A stretch of DNA of 56,661 nt from an uncultured Lachnospiraceae bacterium (lineage in GTDB: Bacteria > Bacillota > Clostridia > Lachnospirales > Lachnospiraceae), in contig CANAPP010000017.1 in NCBI GenBank assembly GCA_947363565.1, positions 1 through 56,661 on the forward strand, in the 5' to 3' direction. Positions within the stretch are counted from its first letter, which is position 1. Each line of letters begins with the position of its first letter. Shown one piece after another: positions 49,177-56,661 of this stretch. The position numbers were made by a program, and so were the translations under genes. The notes beneath the pieces were generated by a model. It made no database searches. It was not told the origin of the DNA and saw nothing but the letters and a program-made list of their open reading frames with translations.

Positions 49177-50898
49177 ATGGGTTACAGAGAGGTTTATGAA
49201 GCGTGGTGTACGGATGAATATTTTGATGCGTCTGTGCGGGAGGAGCTTAAGGCCATAAGCGGTGATGAGAGGGAGATCGAGGATCGGTTTTACCGCCAGC
49301 TTGAGTTTGGGACAGGAGGACTTAGAGGTGTGATCGGAGCGGGGACGAACCGGATGAATATCTATACGGTCCGCAAGGCGACGCAGGGGCTGGCGAATTA
49401 TATCGTCTCCCAGGGCGGGCAGGAAAAGGGAGTGGCGATTGCCTATGATTCCAGGCGTATGTCCCCGGAATTTGCAAGGGAGACGGCGCTGTGCCTGAAT
49501 GCTAACGGGATCAGGACATATTTGTTTGAGAGCCTCAGGCCTACGCCGGAGCTTTCCTTTGCAGTCCGTGAGCTTGGCTGCATTGCAGGAATTGTCATTA
49601 CCGCCAGCCATAACCCGAGGGAATACAATGGATATAAGGTGTACTGGGAGGATGGTGCCCAGATCACGCCGCCCCATGACAGGAATATTCTTGACGAGGT
49701 GGCAAAGGTTACGGAATTTTCCCAGGTGAAGACGATGGAAGAGGATGAGGCAAGAGTTTGCGGTTTATTTCAGGTGATCGGGACAGCCTTTGACGATTTT
49801 TATCTTAAAATGCTTAAGGAGCAGAGCATCCACCCGGAGATCATAAAGGAAGCGGCGCAGGAGATGAAGATTGTATACACGCCGCTTCATGGGACGGGAA
49901 ATATTCCTGTAAGGCGGATCTTAAAGGAGCTTGGATTTGCGAAGGTCTATGTGGTGGAAGAGCAGAAGGCGCCCGACGGGAACTTTCCCACGGTAGCGTA
50001 TCCCAATCCGGAAGATGAAAAGGCGTGGGAACTGGCGATCCGGCTGGCGAAAAGGATCGATGCGGACATCGTGCTTGCCACAGATCCGGACGCGGACCGG
50101 CTGGGTGTCTATGCGAAAGATGCAGATACCGGAGAATATGTAAGCTTTACCGGGAACATGTCAGGGATGCTGATTGCAGAGTATATATTGAGGGAGCGCA
50201 AGAAGACCGGCACAATGCCGGAAAATCCTGCACTGGTGGAGACGATCGTCACGACGGACATGGCGAAAGCGATCGCGGCCGATTATCATACTGCTCTTAT
50301 CGAGGTGCTGACAGGTTTTAAATATATCGGCGAGCAGATCAGGTTGTTTGAGGAGCAGAAGAGCTTTAATTACGTGTTCGGGCTGGAGGAGAGTTACGGC
50401 TGTCTTGCAGGGACTTATGCGAGAGATAAGGATGCCTGTGTAGCGGTGATGCTTCTGTGCGAGGCGGCGGCATATTATAAGAGCAAGAACATGACCCTCT
50501 GGGACGCGATGATGGATATGTATGAAAGATACGGCTATTACCGGGAGGGATTAAAGACGCTGACCCTTAAGGGTATCGATGGTGCTGAAAAGATCCGGCG
50601 CATGATGAAAGAACAAAGAGAGAATCCGCCGAAGGAGCTGGGCGGCTTAAAAGTTCTTGCAGTCCGGGATTATCAGGCGGATACGAGGAAGGACATGATG
50701 ACCGGGGAGGTGACGGCGACGGGGCTGCCGGCTTCTGATGTGCTGTACTATGAGCTTTCCGATGAAGCATGGTGTTGTGTGCGCCCTTCGGGGACGGAAC
50801 CGAAGATTAAATATTACTTTGGGGTTAAAGGTAACTCTCTCGAAGATTCGAAAATAAAGCTTGAAAAGCTAAAAGGTGTATTTGCAGCAGAAAAGTAG
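49177..50898 (+). CDS. Phosphoglucomutase / phosphomannomutase (alpha-D-phosphohexomutase)
   Basis: The product has 573 residues. Phosphoserine loop TASHNP with Ser144, metal loop DPDADR (about 303-308), sugar-binding GLEESYGCLAGT, and the phosphate-binding RPSGTEPKIKYY near the C-terminus are all present. It interconverts hexose 1- and 6-phosphates, feeding galactose-derived or other sugars to glycolysis and nucleotide sugars. ATG 49177 is eight bases after AAGGAGG; earlier Met codons lie in or before that motif. Confidence 0.93.
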   Translation: MGYREVYEAWCTDEYFDASVREELKAISGDEREIEDRFYRQLEFGTGGLRGVIGAGTNRMNIYTVRKATQGLANYIVSQGGQEKGVAIAYDSRRMSPEFARETALCLNANGIRTYLFESLRPTPELSFAVRELGCIAGIVITASHNPREYNGYKVYWEDGAQITPPHDRNILDEVAKVTEFSQVKTMEEDEARVCGLFQVIGTAFDDFYLKMLKEQSIHPEIIKEAAQEMKIVYTPLHGTGNIPVRRILKELGFAKVYVVEEQKAPDGNFPTVAYPNPEDEKAWELAIRLAKRIDADIVLATDPDADRLGVYAKDADTGEYVSFTGNMSGMLIAEYILRERKKTGTMPENPALVETIVTTDMAKAIAADYHTALIEVLTGFKYIGEQIRLFEEQKSFNYVFGLEESYGCLAGTYARDKDACVAVMLLCEAAAYYKSKNMTLWDAMMDMYERYGYYREGLKTLTLKGIDGAEKIRRMMKEQRENPPKELGGLKVLAVRDYQADTRKDMMTGEVTATGLPASDVLYYELSDEAWCCVRPSGTEPKIKYYFGVKGNSLEDSKIKLEKLKGVFAAEK

Positions 50899-50955
50899 CT
50901 GCAGGTTAATCGGATTAGAAATAATAAACTTCCTGCTTAATCTTTGATTTAATAT

Positions 50956-50984
50956 TTGACAAGATACTATGATAAAGATAAAAT
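50956..50984 (+). promoter_or_regulatory. Promoter of the LacI gene
   Basis: TTGACA (50956-50961), 17 bp, TAAAAT (50979-50984). The leader contains TTGATTAATATTAGCT (50989-51004), resembling half of the palindrome at 53020. Confidence 0.65.
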
Positions 50985-51022
50985 AATGTTGATTAATATT
51001 AGCTGGTTTAAGGAGGAAGGTC

Positions 51023-52063
51023 ATGGCTAAAACGGTCAGGTTAGCCGATATCGGTGAGAGATTGGGTGTCAGCACAGTGACGGTTTCGAAGGCACTATCC
51101 GGGCAGAAAGGCGTCAGTGAAGAGCTTCGCGTAAAGATCATCCGGCTGGCAGATGAGATGGGATATGTGAAGAATACGGCAGAGGAAAGCAAGACGGTAA
51201 AAGAGAGCTATACGATCGGAGTGATCGTGGCAGAGCGGTACCTTCAGGAGAACCAGTCTTTCTACTGGATGCTGTATCAGGAGATTTCCAAAAGAGCCAT
51301 CGGGAAAAGCTGTTTTCCCATGCTTGAAGTGATTTCCCCCGAGGCGGAGGACAGGGGAGAATTCCCTAGGGTGGTGACAGAAGGAAAGGTGGACGGGGTG
51401 ATCATCCTCGGCGCCTTTAAAGCCGAGTATGCAGACCGGCTGATCAGGGGAGGGGGACTTCCCACCCTTAACCTTGATACGACCAATGGATGGGAGTCGT
51501 GTGACTGCGTGGTTTCCAACAATCTGATGGGCGGTTACCGGATGACAAACTACCTGTTTGAGCTTGGACATAAAAAGATTGGTTTTGTGGGGACAAGGCT
51601 TTCCACCAGCAGTATTGATGACCGGTATTTCGGGTATTTAAAGTCTCTGATGGAGCATGGCGTAGCATGGAGGGAAGACTGGGTAGTAGATGACAGAAGT
51701 CTCAAGGACGGGAAGATTGATAAGTATGCAGGATTCCTTCTTCCTAAAGACATGCCGACAGCTTTCTTCTGTAACTGTGATCTGTCGGCAAGTCTTCTGA
51801 TCGCCAGGCTTGAGGAGTCCGGCTGTCGTGTCCCGGAGGACGTATCGGTGGTGGGTTTTGATAACTATGTGACGGGGCAGTTTTCCGGCGTCGGGCTTAC
51901 CACCTATGAGATTGATACCAGGGAGATGGCGGACCGGGCGGTGCACATCATCCTTAAGAAATGCCGGGACGCGGCTTATACAACAGGAGTATACATGCTT
52001 GCGGGAAAGTTTATCGAGAGGGAGAGCGCAAGGCGGGTTGGTCCGCCAGTACCTTTTGTCTGA
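51023..52063 (+). CDS. LacI family regulator
   Basis: The product has 346 residues: N-terminal helix-turn-helix (VRLADIGERLGVSTVTVSKA at about 4-23, hinge to about 60) and a periplasmic-binding-like sugar domain (VDGVIILGAFKAEY, then VPEDVSVVGFDNY). It is expected to repress sugar genes and release on ligand. TTAAGGAGGAAGGTC is a strong ribosome binding site. Its last 53 bases overlap the 3' end of the convergent AraC gene. The likely target is the importer at 53267 (inference). Confidence 0.93.
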   Translation: MAKTVRLADIGERLGVSTVTVSKALSGQKGVSEELRVKIIRLADEMGYVKNTAEESKTVKESYTIGVIVAERYLQENQSFYWMLYQEISKRAIGKSCFPMLEVISPEAEDRGEFPRVVTEGKVDGVIILGAFKAEYADRLIRGGGLPTLNLDTTNGWESCDCVVSNNLMGGYRMTNYLFELGHKKIGFVGTRLSTSSIDDRYFGYLKSLMEHGVAWREDWVVDDRSLKDGKIDKYAGFLLPKDMPTAFFCNCDLSASLLIARLEESGCRVPEDVSVVGFDNYVTGQFSGVGLTTYEIDTREMADRAVHIILKKCRDAAYTTGVYMLAGKFIERESARRVGPPVPFV

Positions 52064-52955
52064 ACATCCCAGGTGTGAGTCCGGTATCCTTTTTGAAAAG
52101 ATTAATAAAGTGGTTCACATTGTCGTAACCGACTTTGCTGCTTATCTCATGGATGGTCAGATCCGTGGTGAGCAGCATTTTTTTAGCCATATCAAGGCGC
52201 CTGCGGATAAGGTACTTGACGGGCGGCAGTCCATAGGTTTCGGAGAATTCCCGGCAGAGCCGGTATCTGTTTACACGAAAGAGAGCTTCACATTTTTCGA
52301 GGGAAAAGGACTGTGCGTATTGATTTTCCAGTAAGTCATGGAGCTCGGTAAGATAGCCGGGGATGTTCTTTGTGTCAGGAAAAGTCTTTGTTTTTGCGGA
52401 TAGAAAAAGCGTGCCTAAGATCTCCGAAAGATTTTTGTGCATAAGGAGTATGCCAAAGATATCTGTGGATACCGGAATGGACAGCAGGGAGTAAAAGCAG
52501 TTTTTTACAAAGGAATACTCGGGTATTTTGTATACTTTGCCAAAGCCTGGAAGGAGAGAACGGTATAACCTTAAATCTCTGCCGTCGATAAAAAAGAGCT
52601 TGAACTTCCATGGCAGGATGAAGGAGTGAAGCGCAAATGCAGTATCACCGTCAATAAATGCAACGGTTCCTTCGGTAATGGACAGGGTGCTGCCTGAAAC
52701 GGTGACCTTGCCGCCGCCTTTCTCGGTGTAAATGATGAGACAGCACTTTAAGGGGCGGAAAGAAAAAGATATAGGGAAATCCGTGTGAATATTTCCTCCT
52801 CCGAGAAGATGCATAAATTCCATATAGATGCTTTCGGCCTCAGAGTCCTGGAAGGAATAGCAGTAAATATTCGGAATCAGGAAATCTGCGGTTAATTCCA
52901 GATTGATGATGTGGTTTGACTTTACAGAGGCGTAGTATGATTTTTGAAAATCCAT
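52011..52955 (-). CDS. AraC family regulator
   Basis: The product has 314 residues. The C-terminal about 100 residues hold two AraC helix-turn-helices (SLEKCEALFRVNRYRLCREF and THEISS-like IHEISSKVGYDNVNHFINLF); the N-terminal part is a cupin-like sugar-sensing domain. It is divergent from the importer and probably activates it. ATG 52955 is nine bases after AAAGGA. The 3' end runs 53 bp into the LacI gene on the other strand. Confidence 0.9.
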   Translation of the reverse strand: MDFQKSYYASVKSNHIINLELTADFLIPNIYCYSFQDSEAESIYMEFMHLLGGGNIHTDFPISFSFRPLKCCLIIYTEKGGGKVTVSGSTLSITEGTVAFIDGDTAFALHSFILPWKFKLFFIDGRDLRLYRSLLPGFGKVYKIPEYSFVKNCFYSLLSIPVSTDIFGILLMHKNLSEILGTLFLSAKTKTFPDTKNIPGYLTELHDLLENQYAQSFSLEKCEALFRVNRYRLCREFSETYGLPPVKYLIRRRLDMAKKMLLTTDLTIHEISSKVGYDNVNHFINLFKKDTGLTPGMFRQKVLADQPALRSPSR

Positions 52956-53019
52956 TGACAAAATCCTTTCATAAAAAGATGGGTTAGAGGGTATCCAAGT
53001 AATCATGTACGCTAAACAA

Positions 53020-53037
53020 AAGCTAATTAATTAGCTT
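53020..53037. promoter_or_regulatory. Perfect 18-bp palindrome between the AraC and importer genes
   Basis: AAGCTAATTAATTAGCTT reads the same on both strands. It is A/T-rich with GC at the edges, unlike the usual LacI CG centre. It lies 65 bp upstream of the AraC start and 170 bp before the importer promoter. Possible operator for either regulator. Confidence 0.55.
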
Positions 53038-53067
53038 AATACTTAATTAATTGAATCTTAACATATA

Positions 53068-53172
53068 TATCAACAAATATTATATTGGCATAATAGATAA
53101 AAATATAAAATAAAATTTAGTAATATTTAACAAAAATATAAGAATCAACAAGAAAATACAATAATTAACAAG
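53068..53172 (+). repeat. Four AACAA direct repeats upstream of the importer promoter
   Basis: The core AACAA preceded by YA or TA occurs at 53072, 53129, 53147 and 53167 (first base), the last three 18 and 20 bp apart. AraC activators often bind direct repeats at about 20-bp steps ending near the -35. The importer promoter has a poor -35 (AAGACA, 53170-53175), which fits activation. The stretch 52956-53266 is otherwise A/T-rich spacer. Confidence 0.4.
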
Positions 53173-53192
53173 ACAAATTGATGATTAAATGA

Positions 53193-53252
53193 TATAATCA
53201 AGTATAATTAAATTTAAGTAATATGTAACGCATAAATACTTAAATTTAATTA
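53193..53252 (+). promoter_or_regulatory. Importer -10 box and 5'-terminal hairpin
   Basis: TATAAT at 53193-53198 predicts a start near 53205. There a perfect 16-bp inverted repeat begins: 53205-53220 and 53237-53252, with a 16-base loop. The right arm touches AAGGAGG (53252-53258), the ribosome binding site. The mRNA would start with a hairpin almost from its first base. Confidence 0.65.
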
Positions 53253-53266
53253 AGGAGGACGAACTT

Positions 53267-54664
53267 ATGAAATGGCAAAAGGTAATTGCGGCTCTGCTGG
53301 CCGCGGCGATGGCTTTGTCTCTGGCGGCATGCGGAGGCTCCGGCGGAGGAAAGGGAGGTTCCGGGGATGTCACGGAAGTTAAGTATGCGGACATCAAGCT
53401 TGGGGAGGACTATACAGACCTCAAGGCCGACCTCAAGATGATGACGAACCGGACGGATATGTTAGACAGCGAGTATACCGGGAAGACGTGGGCGCAGTAT
53501 CTGGAAGAGTTCAACAAGGAGTATCCGGATATCAAGGTGGATATCGAAGGTATCACGGATTACAGCGAGGATTCCCTTCTGCGCCTTCAGGGCGGCGATT
53601 GGGGAGACATCATGATGATTCCCGAGGTTGACAAATCCGACCTGTCTACATACTTTTTATCCTACGGCGACGTAGAGTCCGTGAGCGAACAGGTAAAATA
53701 TCCGAATAGGTGGCTGTACGAGGGAGAGGTATACGGGATTCCGATTACGGCTGTGGGCCGGGGCATCGTATACAATAAGAAAGTATTCAAGGATGCAGGT
53801 GTGACAGATGTCACCAAGACGCCGAAGACGCCGGAGGAGTTTATGAATGTATTGAAGGCGCTCAAAGGGAAGACGGAGGCTCCGCTTTATACCAATTATG
53901 CGGCGGGCTGGACCATGGGCGCATGGGATGATTATATTGCCATCACTGCTACCGGGGACGCGGCGTTCAAAAACCAGAAACTGGCGCACGCTAAGAATCC
54001 GTTTGCAGACCCGGGAGACGGAACGGGCGCGTACAATGTATACAAGATGCTCTATGACGCGGTAGAACAGGGGCTTACGGAGGAAGATTTCTCTACCACC
54101 GACTGGGAAGGCTCCAAGAACATGATCAACGAAGGTAAGGTTGGCTGTATGGTGCTCGGCGCATGGTCATACCCGCAGATGAAGTCTGCCGGGGCAAACG
54201 GCGATGATATCGGCTATATGCCGTTCCCGATGACGATTGGCGGAAAGCAGTATTCCCCGGCTGACGAGGATTATTGCTTTGGAATCAATGTGTCAAGCTC
54301 TGCGGACAACCAGACGGCTGCCCTTGTATTTGTAAAATGGATGACGGAAAAATCAGGCTATTCCTTTAATGAGGGCGGACTTCCGCTTGCAGTGGGCGAT
54401 GAGAATTATCCGGAAGTCTATGATGAGTTCATTGCCAACAACGTTGAGTTTATCGCCAACGAGCCGGCAGCGGAAGGAGAGGAAGACCTCTTAAACGAAC
54501 TGAACGCGGATTCAGAGCTTATGATAGCGGCAAACGGCAATGACAAGATTCAGGAAATCATTGAGCATGCGTCGAACAAAGATAAATCTTTCGATGATAT
54601 TATGAAGGAATGGAATCAGAAATGGTCCGATGCACAGGAAATGGACGGCGTTGAGGTGAAATAA
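53267..54664 (+). CDS. Sugar ABC importer, substrate-binding lipoprotein
   Basis: The product has 465 residues. The lipobox LAAC puts Cys22 as lipid anchor, followed by a Gly/Ser linker. The rest matches family 1 carbohydrate-binding proteins (LKADLKMMTNRTDM, YGIPITAVGRGIVYNKKVF, and YSFNEGGLPLAVG). With the two permeases it takes up an oligosaccharide; the ATPase is not in the window and may be shared. The substrate cannot be told from sequence. Confidence 0.93.
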   Translation: MKWQKVIAALLAAAMALSLAACGGSGGGKGGSGDVTEVKYADIKLGEDYTDLKADLKMMTNRTDMLDSEYTGKTWAQYLEEFNKEYPDIKVDIEGITDYSEDSLLRLQGGDWGDIMMIPEVDKSDLSTYFLSYGDVESVSEQVKYPNRWLYEGEVYGIPITAVGRGIVYNKKVFKDAGVTDVTKTPKTPEEFMNVLKALKGKTEAPLYTNYAAGWTMGAWDDYIAITATGDAAFKNQKLAHAKNPFADPGDGTGAYNVYKMLYDAVEQGLTEEDFSTTDWEGSKNMINEGKVGCMVLGAWSYPQMKSAGANGDDIGYMPFPMTIGGKQYSPADEDYCFGINVSSSADNQTAALVFVKWMTEKSGYSFNEGGLPLAVGDENYPEVYDEFIANNVEFIANEPAAEGEEDLLNELNADSELMIAANGNDKIQEIIEHASNKDKSFDDIMKEWNQKWSDAQEMDGVEVK

Positions 54665-54709
54665 CCTCACGCCCTCCAATGGATTCTAAAAAGACGGAGG
54701 AAAGTGTGT

Positions 54710-55714
54710 ATGGGAACAAATACAGCAGTCATGACGAACAAAAAGACGTTCGGCCAGTGGCTTAAGAGCAGGAAAGGGCAGCAGGCAGTCATTATCACTG
54801 CGTTTATCATCATTCCGCTGCTCTTGCTATTTACCTTTACCTATCTGCCCTTTGCGGAGATGGTGAAATTCAGCTTTTACAAGATGAAATATGTGGGCGC
54901 GAGAAAATTCGTGGGACTGGACAACTACCGGGCGCTGTTTGCGAGGAAGGACATCGTGTCCTCCTTAAAGCTCTGCCTTTACTACATGGTGGGCGCGCTG
55001 ATCCAGATTGCGCTGGCGCTTTACCTGGCTACGATACTCAGCATGAAGGTGAAGGCAAGCGGCCTTTTTAAAGGGCTGATTTTCTTCCCTTATCTGATCA
55101 ACGGTATCGCCATCGGTTTTATTTTCAAATTTTTCTACACGAGGGGGTTCGTGTTTGACACGGTCTTACAGTGGTGCGGATTCCAGCTTGAAAACCTCCC
55201 CTACTGGCTCAAGGACCAGTCCATCAACAACTGGTCGCTGGTAGGCTCGTCGGTGTGGAGGTACTGCGGACAGCAGATGGTGCTCTTTATCGGGGCAATC
55301 ATGTCGGTGGACGATACGCTCTATGAGGCGGCGGACCTTGACGGGGCAAATAAGTTCCAGCAGTTCCGGTACATTATCCTGCCAAGTATCAAGACCATCG
55401 TCACGCTGAATATCATCCTGTCAATCACAGGGTCTCTTAGCGCGTTCGAGGCTCCATTCGTTATCACGGACGGCGCAAACGGAACAGGAACATTCTTTGT
55501 AGTAATGAACACGATTGCACATACGAACCAGAAGGTAGGGCTTGCGTCGGCAATGGCAGTATTCCTTCTGTGCATTATCTTTATCTGTACGATATTGCAG
55601 AAGTTGTTCTTTAAGTTCGCATTCCGGAATATGCATGCGGACGACGAGAGCAGGTCGGTGAAGAAGAAACGCGTGAAAGCAGCGCAGGCATCAGCAGCGA
55701 AAGGGGGCAGGTAG
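54710..55714 (+). CDS. Sugar ABC importer permease, MalF type
   Basis: The product has 334 residues and six membrane helices. The EAA loop, EAADLDGANKFQQFRYIILP (about 206-225), contacts the ATPase. ATG 54710 has GGAGGAAAGTGTGT upstream; the GTG at 54704 is too close to that site. It follows the lipoprotein gene by 45 bp and precedes the second permease by one base. Confidence 0.93.
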   Translation: MGTNTAVMTNKKTFGQWLKSRKGQQAVIITAFIIIPLLLLFTFTYLPFAEMVKFSFYKMKYVGARKFVGLDNYRALFARKDIVSSLKLCLYYMVGALIQIALALYLATILSMKVKASGLFKGLIFFPYLINGIAIGFIFKFFYTRGFVFDTVLQWCGFQLENLPYWLKDQSINNWSLVGSSVWRYCGQQMVLFIGAIMSVDDTLYEAADLDGANKFQQFRYIILPSIKTIVTLNIILSITGSLSAFEAPFVITDGANGTGTFFVVMNTIAHTNQKVGLASAMAVFLLCIIFICTILQKLFFKFAFRNMHADDESRSVKKKRVKAAQASAAKGGR

Positions 55715-55715
55715 C

Positions 55716-56591
55716 ATGGCGGCACAGGCAAATGCAGTAAAAGTGAAAAAACATTACAGCGCGAAATTCATTATCTGGACGGTCTGTAAATATCTGTCTT
55801 TGATCTTTGTGTCCTTCTGCGCGGTGATTCCCCTTGTATCCTGCGTAATCACAGCCTTTAAGACAGACGCGGAGTACAAATCGACAAATGTTATGACCAT
55901 GCCCAAGAGCTGGTTTAATCTGGGGAACTTCCTGAAGGCATTTCAGAAAGCGGATATGGGGCTTGCCTTTATGAATTCTGCAATCATCCTTGTGGTGGTT
56001 TTGATTGGCTCTATCATTATCGGCACGCAGCTCGCCTATGTGCTGGACAGATTTAAGTTTCCGGGCAACGGGCTTATCCGCAACCTGTTTACCTTTGCGG
56101 CGCTCCTTCCGGCAATCGCCATGCAGGTAGCCGTGTATGAGATTATGGTAAACTTGAATTTCGTCAATACATTATACGGTTATATCATTATGATGATGGG
56201 AACGGATGTTATCTCAATCTATATCTTTATCCAGTATTTTGAAAATCTTCCGGTTTCGCTGGATGAATCTGCCATCATCGACGGGGCGTCTTACTTTACC
56301 ATTTACAGTAAGATACTGCTCCCGCTTTTGAAACCGGCAATCGTGACGGCCATTATCCTAAAGGGGGCCAATACATACAACGAATATTACTGCGCGCAGC
56401 TTTATCTGCAGGATAAGGCAAGGCTTAGGACAGTGGCGACGTCTCTGTATACATTTACCGGGCCTTTAGGCAACCAGTATAATATGATCTGCGCGGGAGT
56501 TATCATCTCGCTGCTGCCGGCGCTTATATTGTTTATCGTGTGCCAGAAACAGATCTATAGCGGGATAGCTGCGGGGGCGGTAAAAGGGTAG
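55716..56591 (+). CDS. Sugar ABC importer permease, MalG type
   Basis: The product has 291 residues and six membrane helices. Its EAA loop, DESAIIDGASYFTIYSKILL, is a little altered but in place. AAGGGGGCAGGTAGC precedes the ATG. It forms the transmembrane channel with the permease before it. No ATPase gene follows within the window. Confidence 0.93.
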   Translation: MAAQANAVKVKKHYSAKFIIWTVCKYLSLIFVSFCAVIPLVSCVITAFKTDAEYKSTNVMTMPKSWFNLGNFLKAFQKADMGLAFMNSAIILVVVLIGSIIIGTQLAYVLDRFKFPGNGLIRNLFTFAALLPAIAMQVAVYEIMVNLNFVNTLYGYIIMMMGTDVISIYIFIQYFENLPVSLDESAIIDGASYFTIYSKILLPLLKPAIVTAIILKGANTYNEYYCAQLYLQDKARLRTVATSLYTFTGPLGNQYNMICAGVIISLLPALILFIVCQKQIYSGIAAGAVKG

Positions 56592-56661
56592 TGTATTCCG
56601 GCTGTGCGGGGTAATTTGTTCTAGTGACGGCAGTCCGGCGCGCCCCTTCCCCTGTACAGAC
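56592..56661. other. Sequence after the permease gene
   Basis: Seventy bases with no gene start, stem or promoter that I can support. The next gene lies outside the window. Confidence 0.6.

Noticed and set aside
53221-53236. Catabolite-repression (cre) site in the importer leader
   Set aside because: TGTAACGCATAAA resembles cre, but the CG is shifted by one base from the consensus.

Overview
The window reads as a chromosomal segment of a Gram-positive, spore-forming anaerobe of the Lachnospiraceae type (a gut Clostridium scindens / Dorea / Faecalicatena-like genome; inference). Reasons: AddAB instead of RecBCD, an alpha/beta-type small acid-soluble spore protein, PyrK/PyrDB dihydroorotate dehydrogenase, ferredoxin-dependent indolepyruvate oxidoreductase, Gram-positive signal peptides and lipobox, AGGAGG ribosome binding sites, and small proteins of a style common in this family. 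I saw no rRNA, tRNA, CRISPR array, phage or transposase gene. Nearly all the sequence is core or metabolic; the accessory flavour comes from sugar-utilisation loci and a few small repeat elements.

Layout. 1-4.8 kb: end of addB, addA and a DUF1294 membrane protein. 4.9-7.4 kb: an envelope module, padR - DUF1700 - DUF4097 (with a striking Asp/Tyr run) - pspC, under a promoter carrying a perfect inverted repeat. 7.5-8.5 kb: a spore protein and a divergent WecG/TagA-like enzyme. 8.7-13.9 kb: a CdaR/PucR-type regulator followed by ftsE-ftsX, an M23 murein hydrolase with a coiled coil and an S41 protease, a division/cell-wall unit. 14-18.1 kb: pyrC-pyrF-pyrK-pyrD; pyrD carries an N-terminal triplicated 24-bp repeat. 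18.1-21.9 kb (minus): iorA-iorB-paaK for arylpyruvate oxidation. 22.3-26.2 kb: pyrE, small membrane proteins, VanZ and an M29 aminopeptidase with a long N-terminal extension. 26.18-26.37 kb: a structured element bounded by perfect 22-bp inverted repeats. 26.5-30 kb: purE-purM-purN-purD.

30-35 kb (minus): RpiR regulator - AraC regulator - GH36 alpha-galactosidase - YczE-type membrane protein, divergent from ald (alanine dehydrogenase), whose leader holds two RpiR-like palindromes 30 bp apart. 36.6-41.3 kb: GntR(YtrA-type)-clpC-small protein-radA, a version of the ctsR-mcsAB-clpC-radA locus in which the usual CtsR/McsAB genes are not seen. 41.5-44.9 kb: aspartate-type aminotransferase, a secreted PPC-like protein and a small cytosolic protein. 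45.1-50.9 kb: a second GH36 alpha-galactosidase, a 49-residue microprotein, a membrane-anchored solute-binding-like protein, YesL and a phosphoglucomutase/phosphomannomutase. 51-56.6 kb: LacI and AraC regulators and a sugar ABC importer (lipoprotein plus two permeases); the importer transcript is predicted to begin at the foot of a perfect 16-bp hairpin just upstream of its ribosome binding site.

The two alpha-galactosidases, the sugar importer and the phosphohexomutase fit a life on plant or host oligosaccharides; iorAB-paaK and ald add amino-acid fermentation. The features I would look at first are the 22-bp inverted-repeat element, the importer leader hairpin, the ald operator pair, the rewired clpC locus and two microproteins that share a start and leader. 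All functional statements are read from the sequence by eye; no database search was run.
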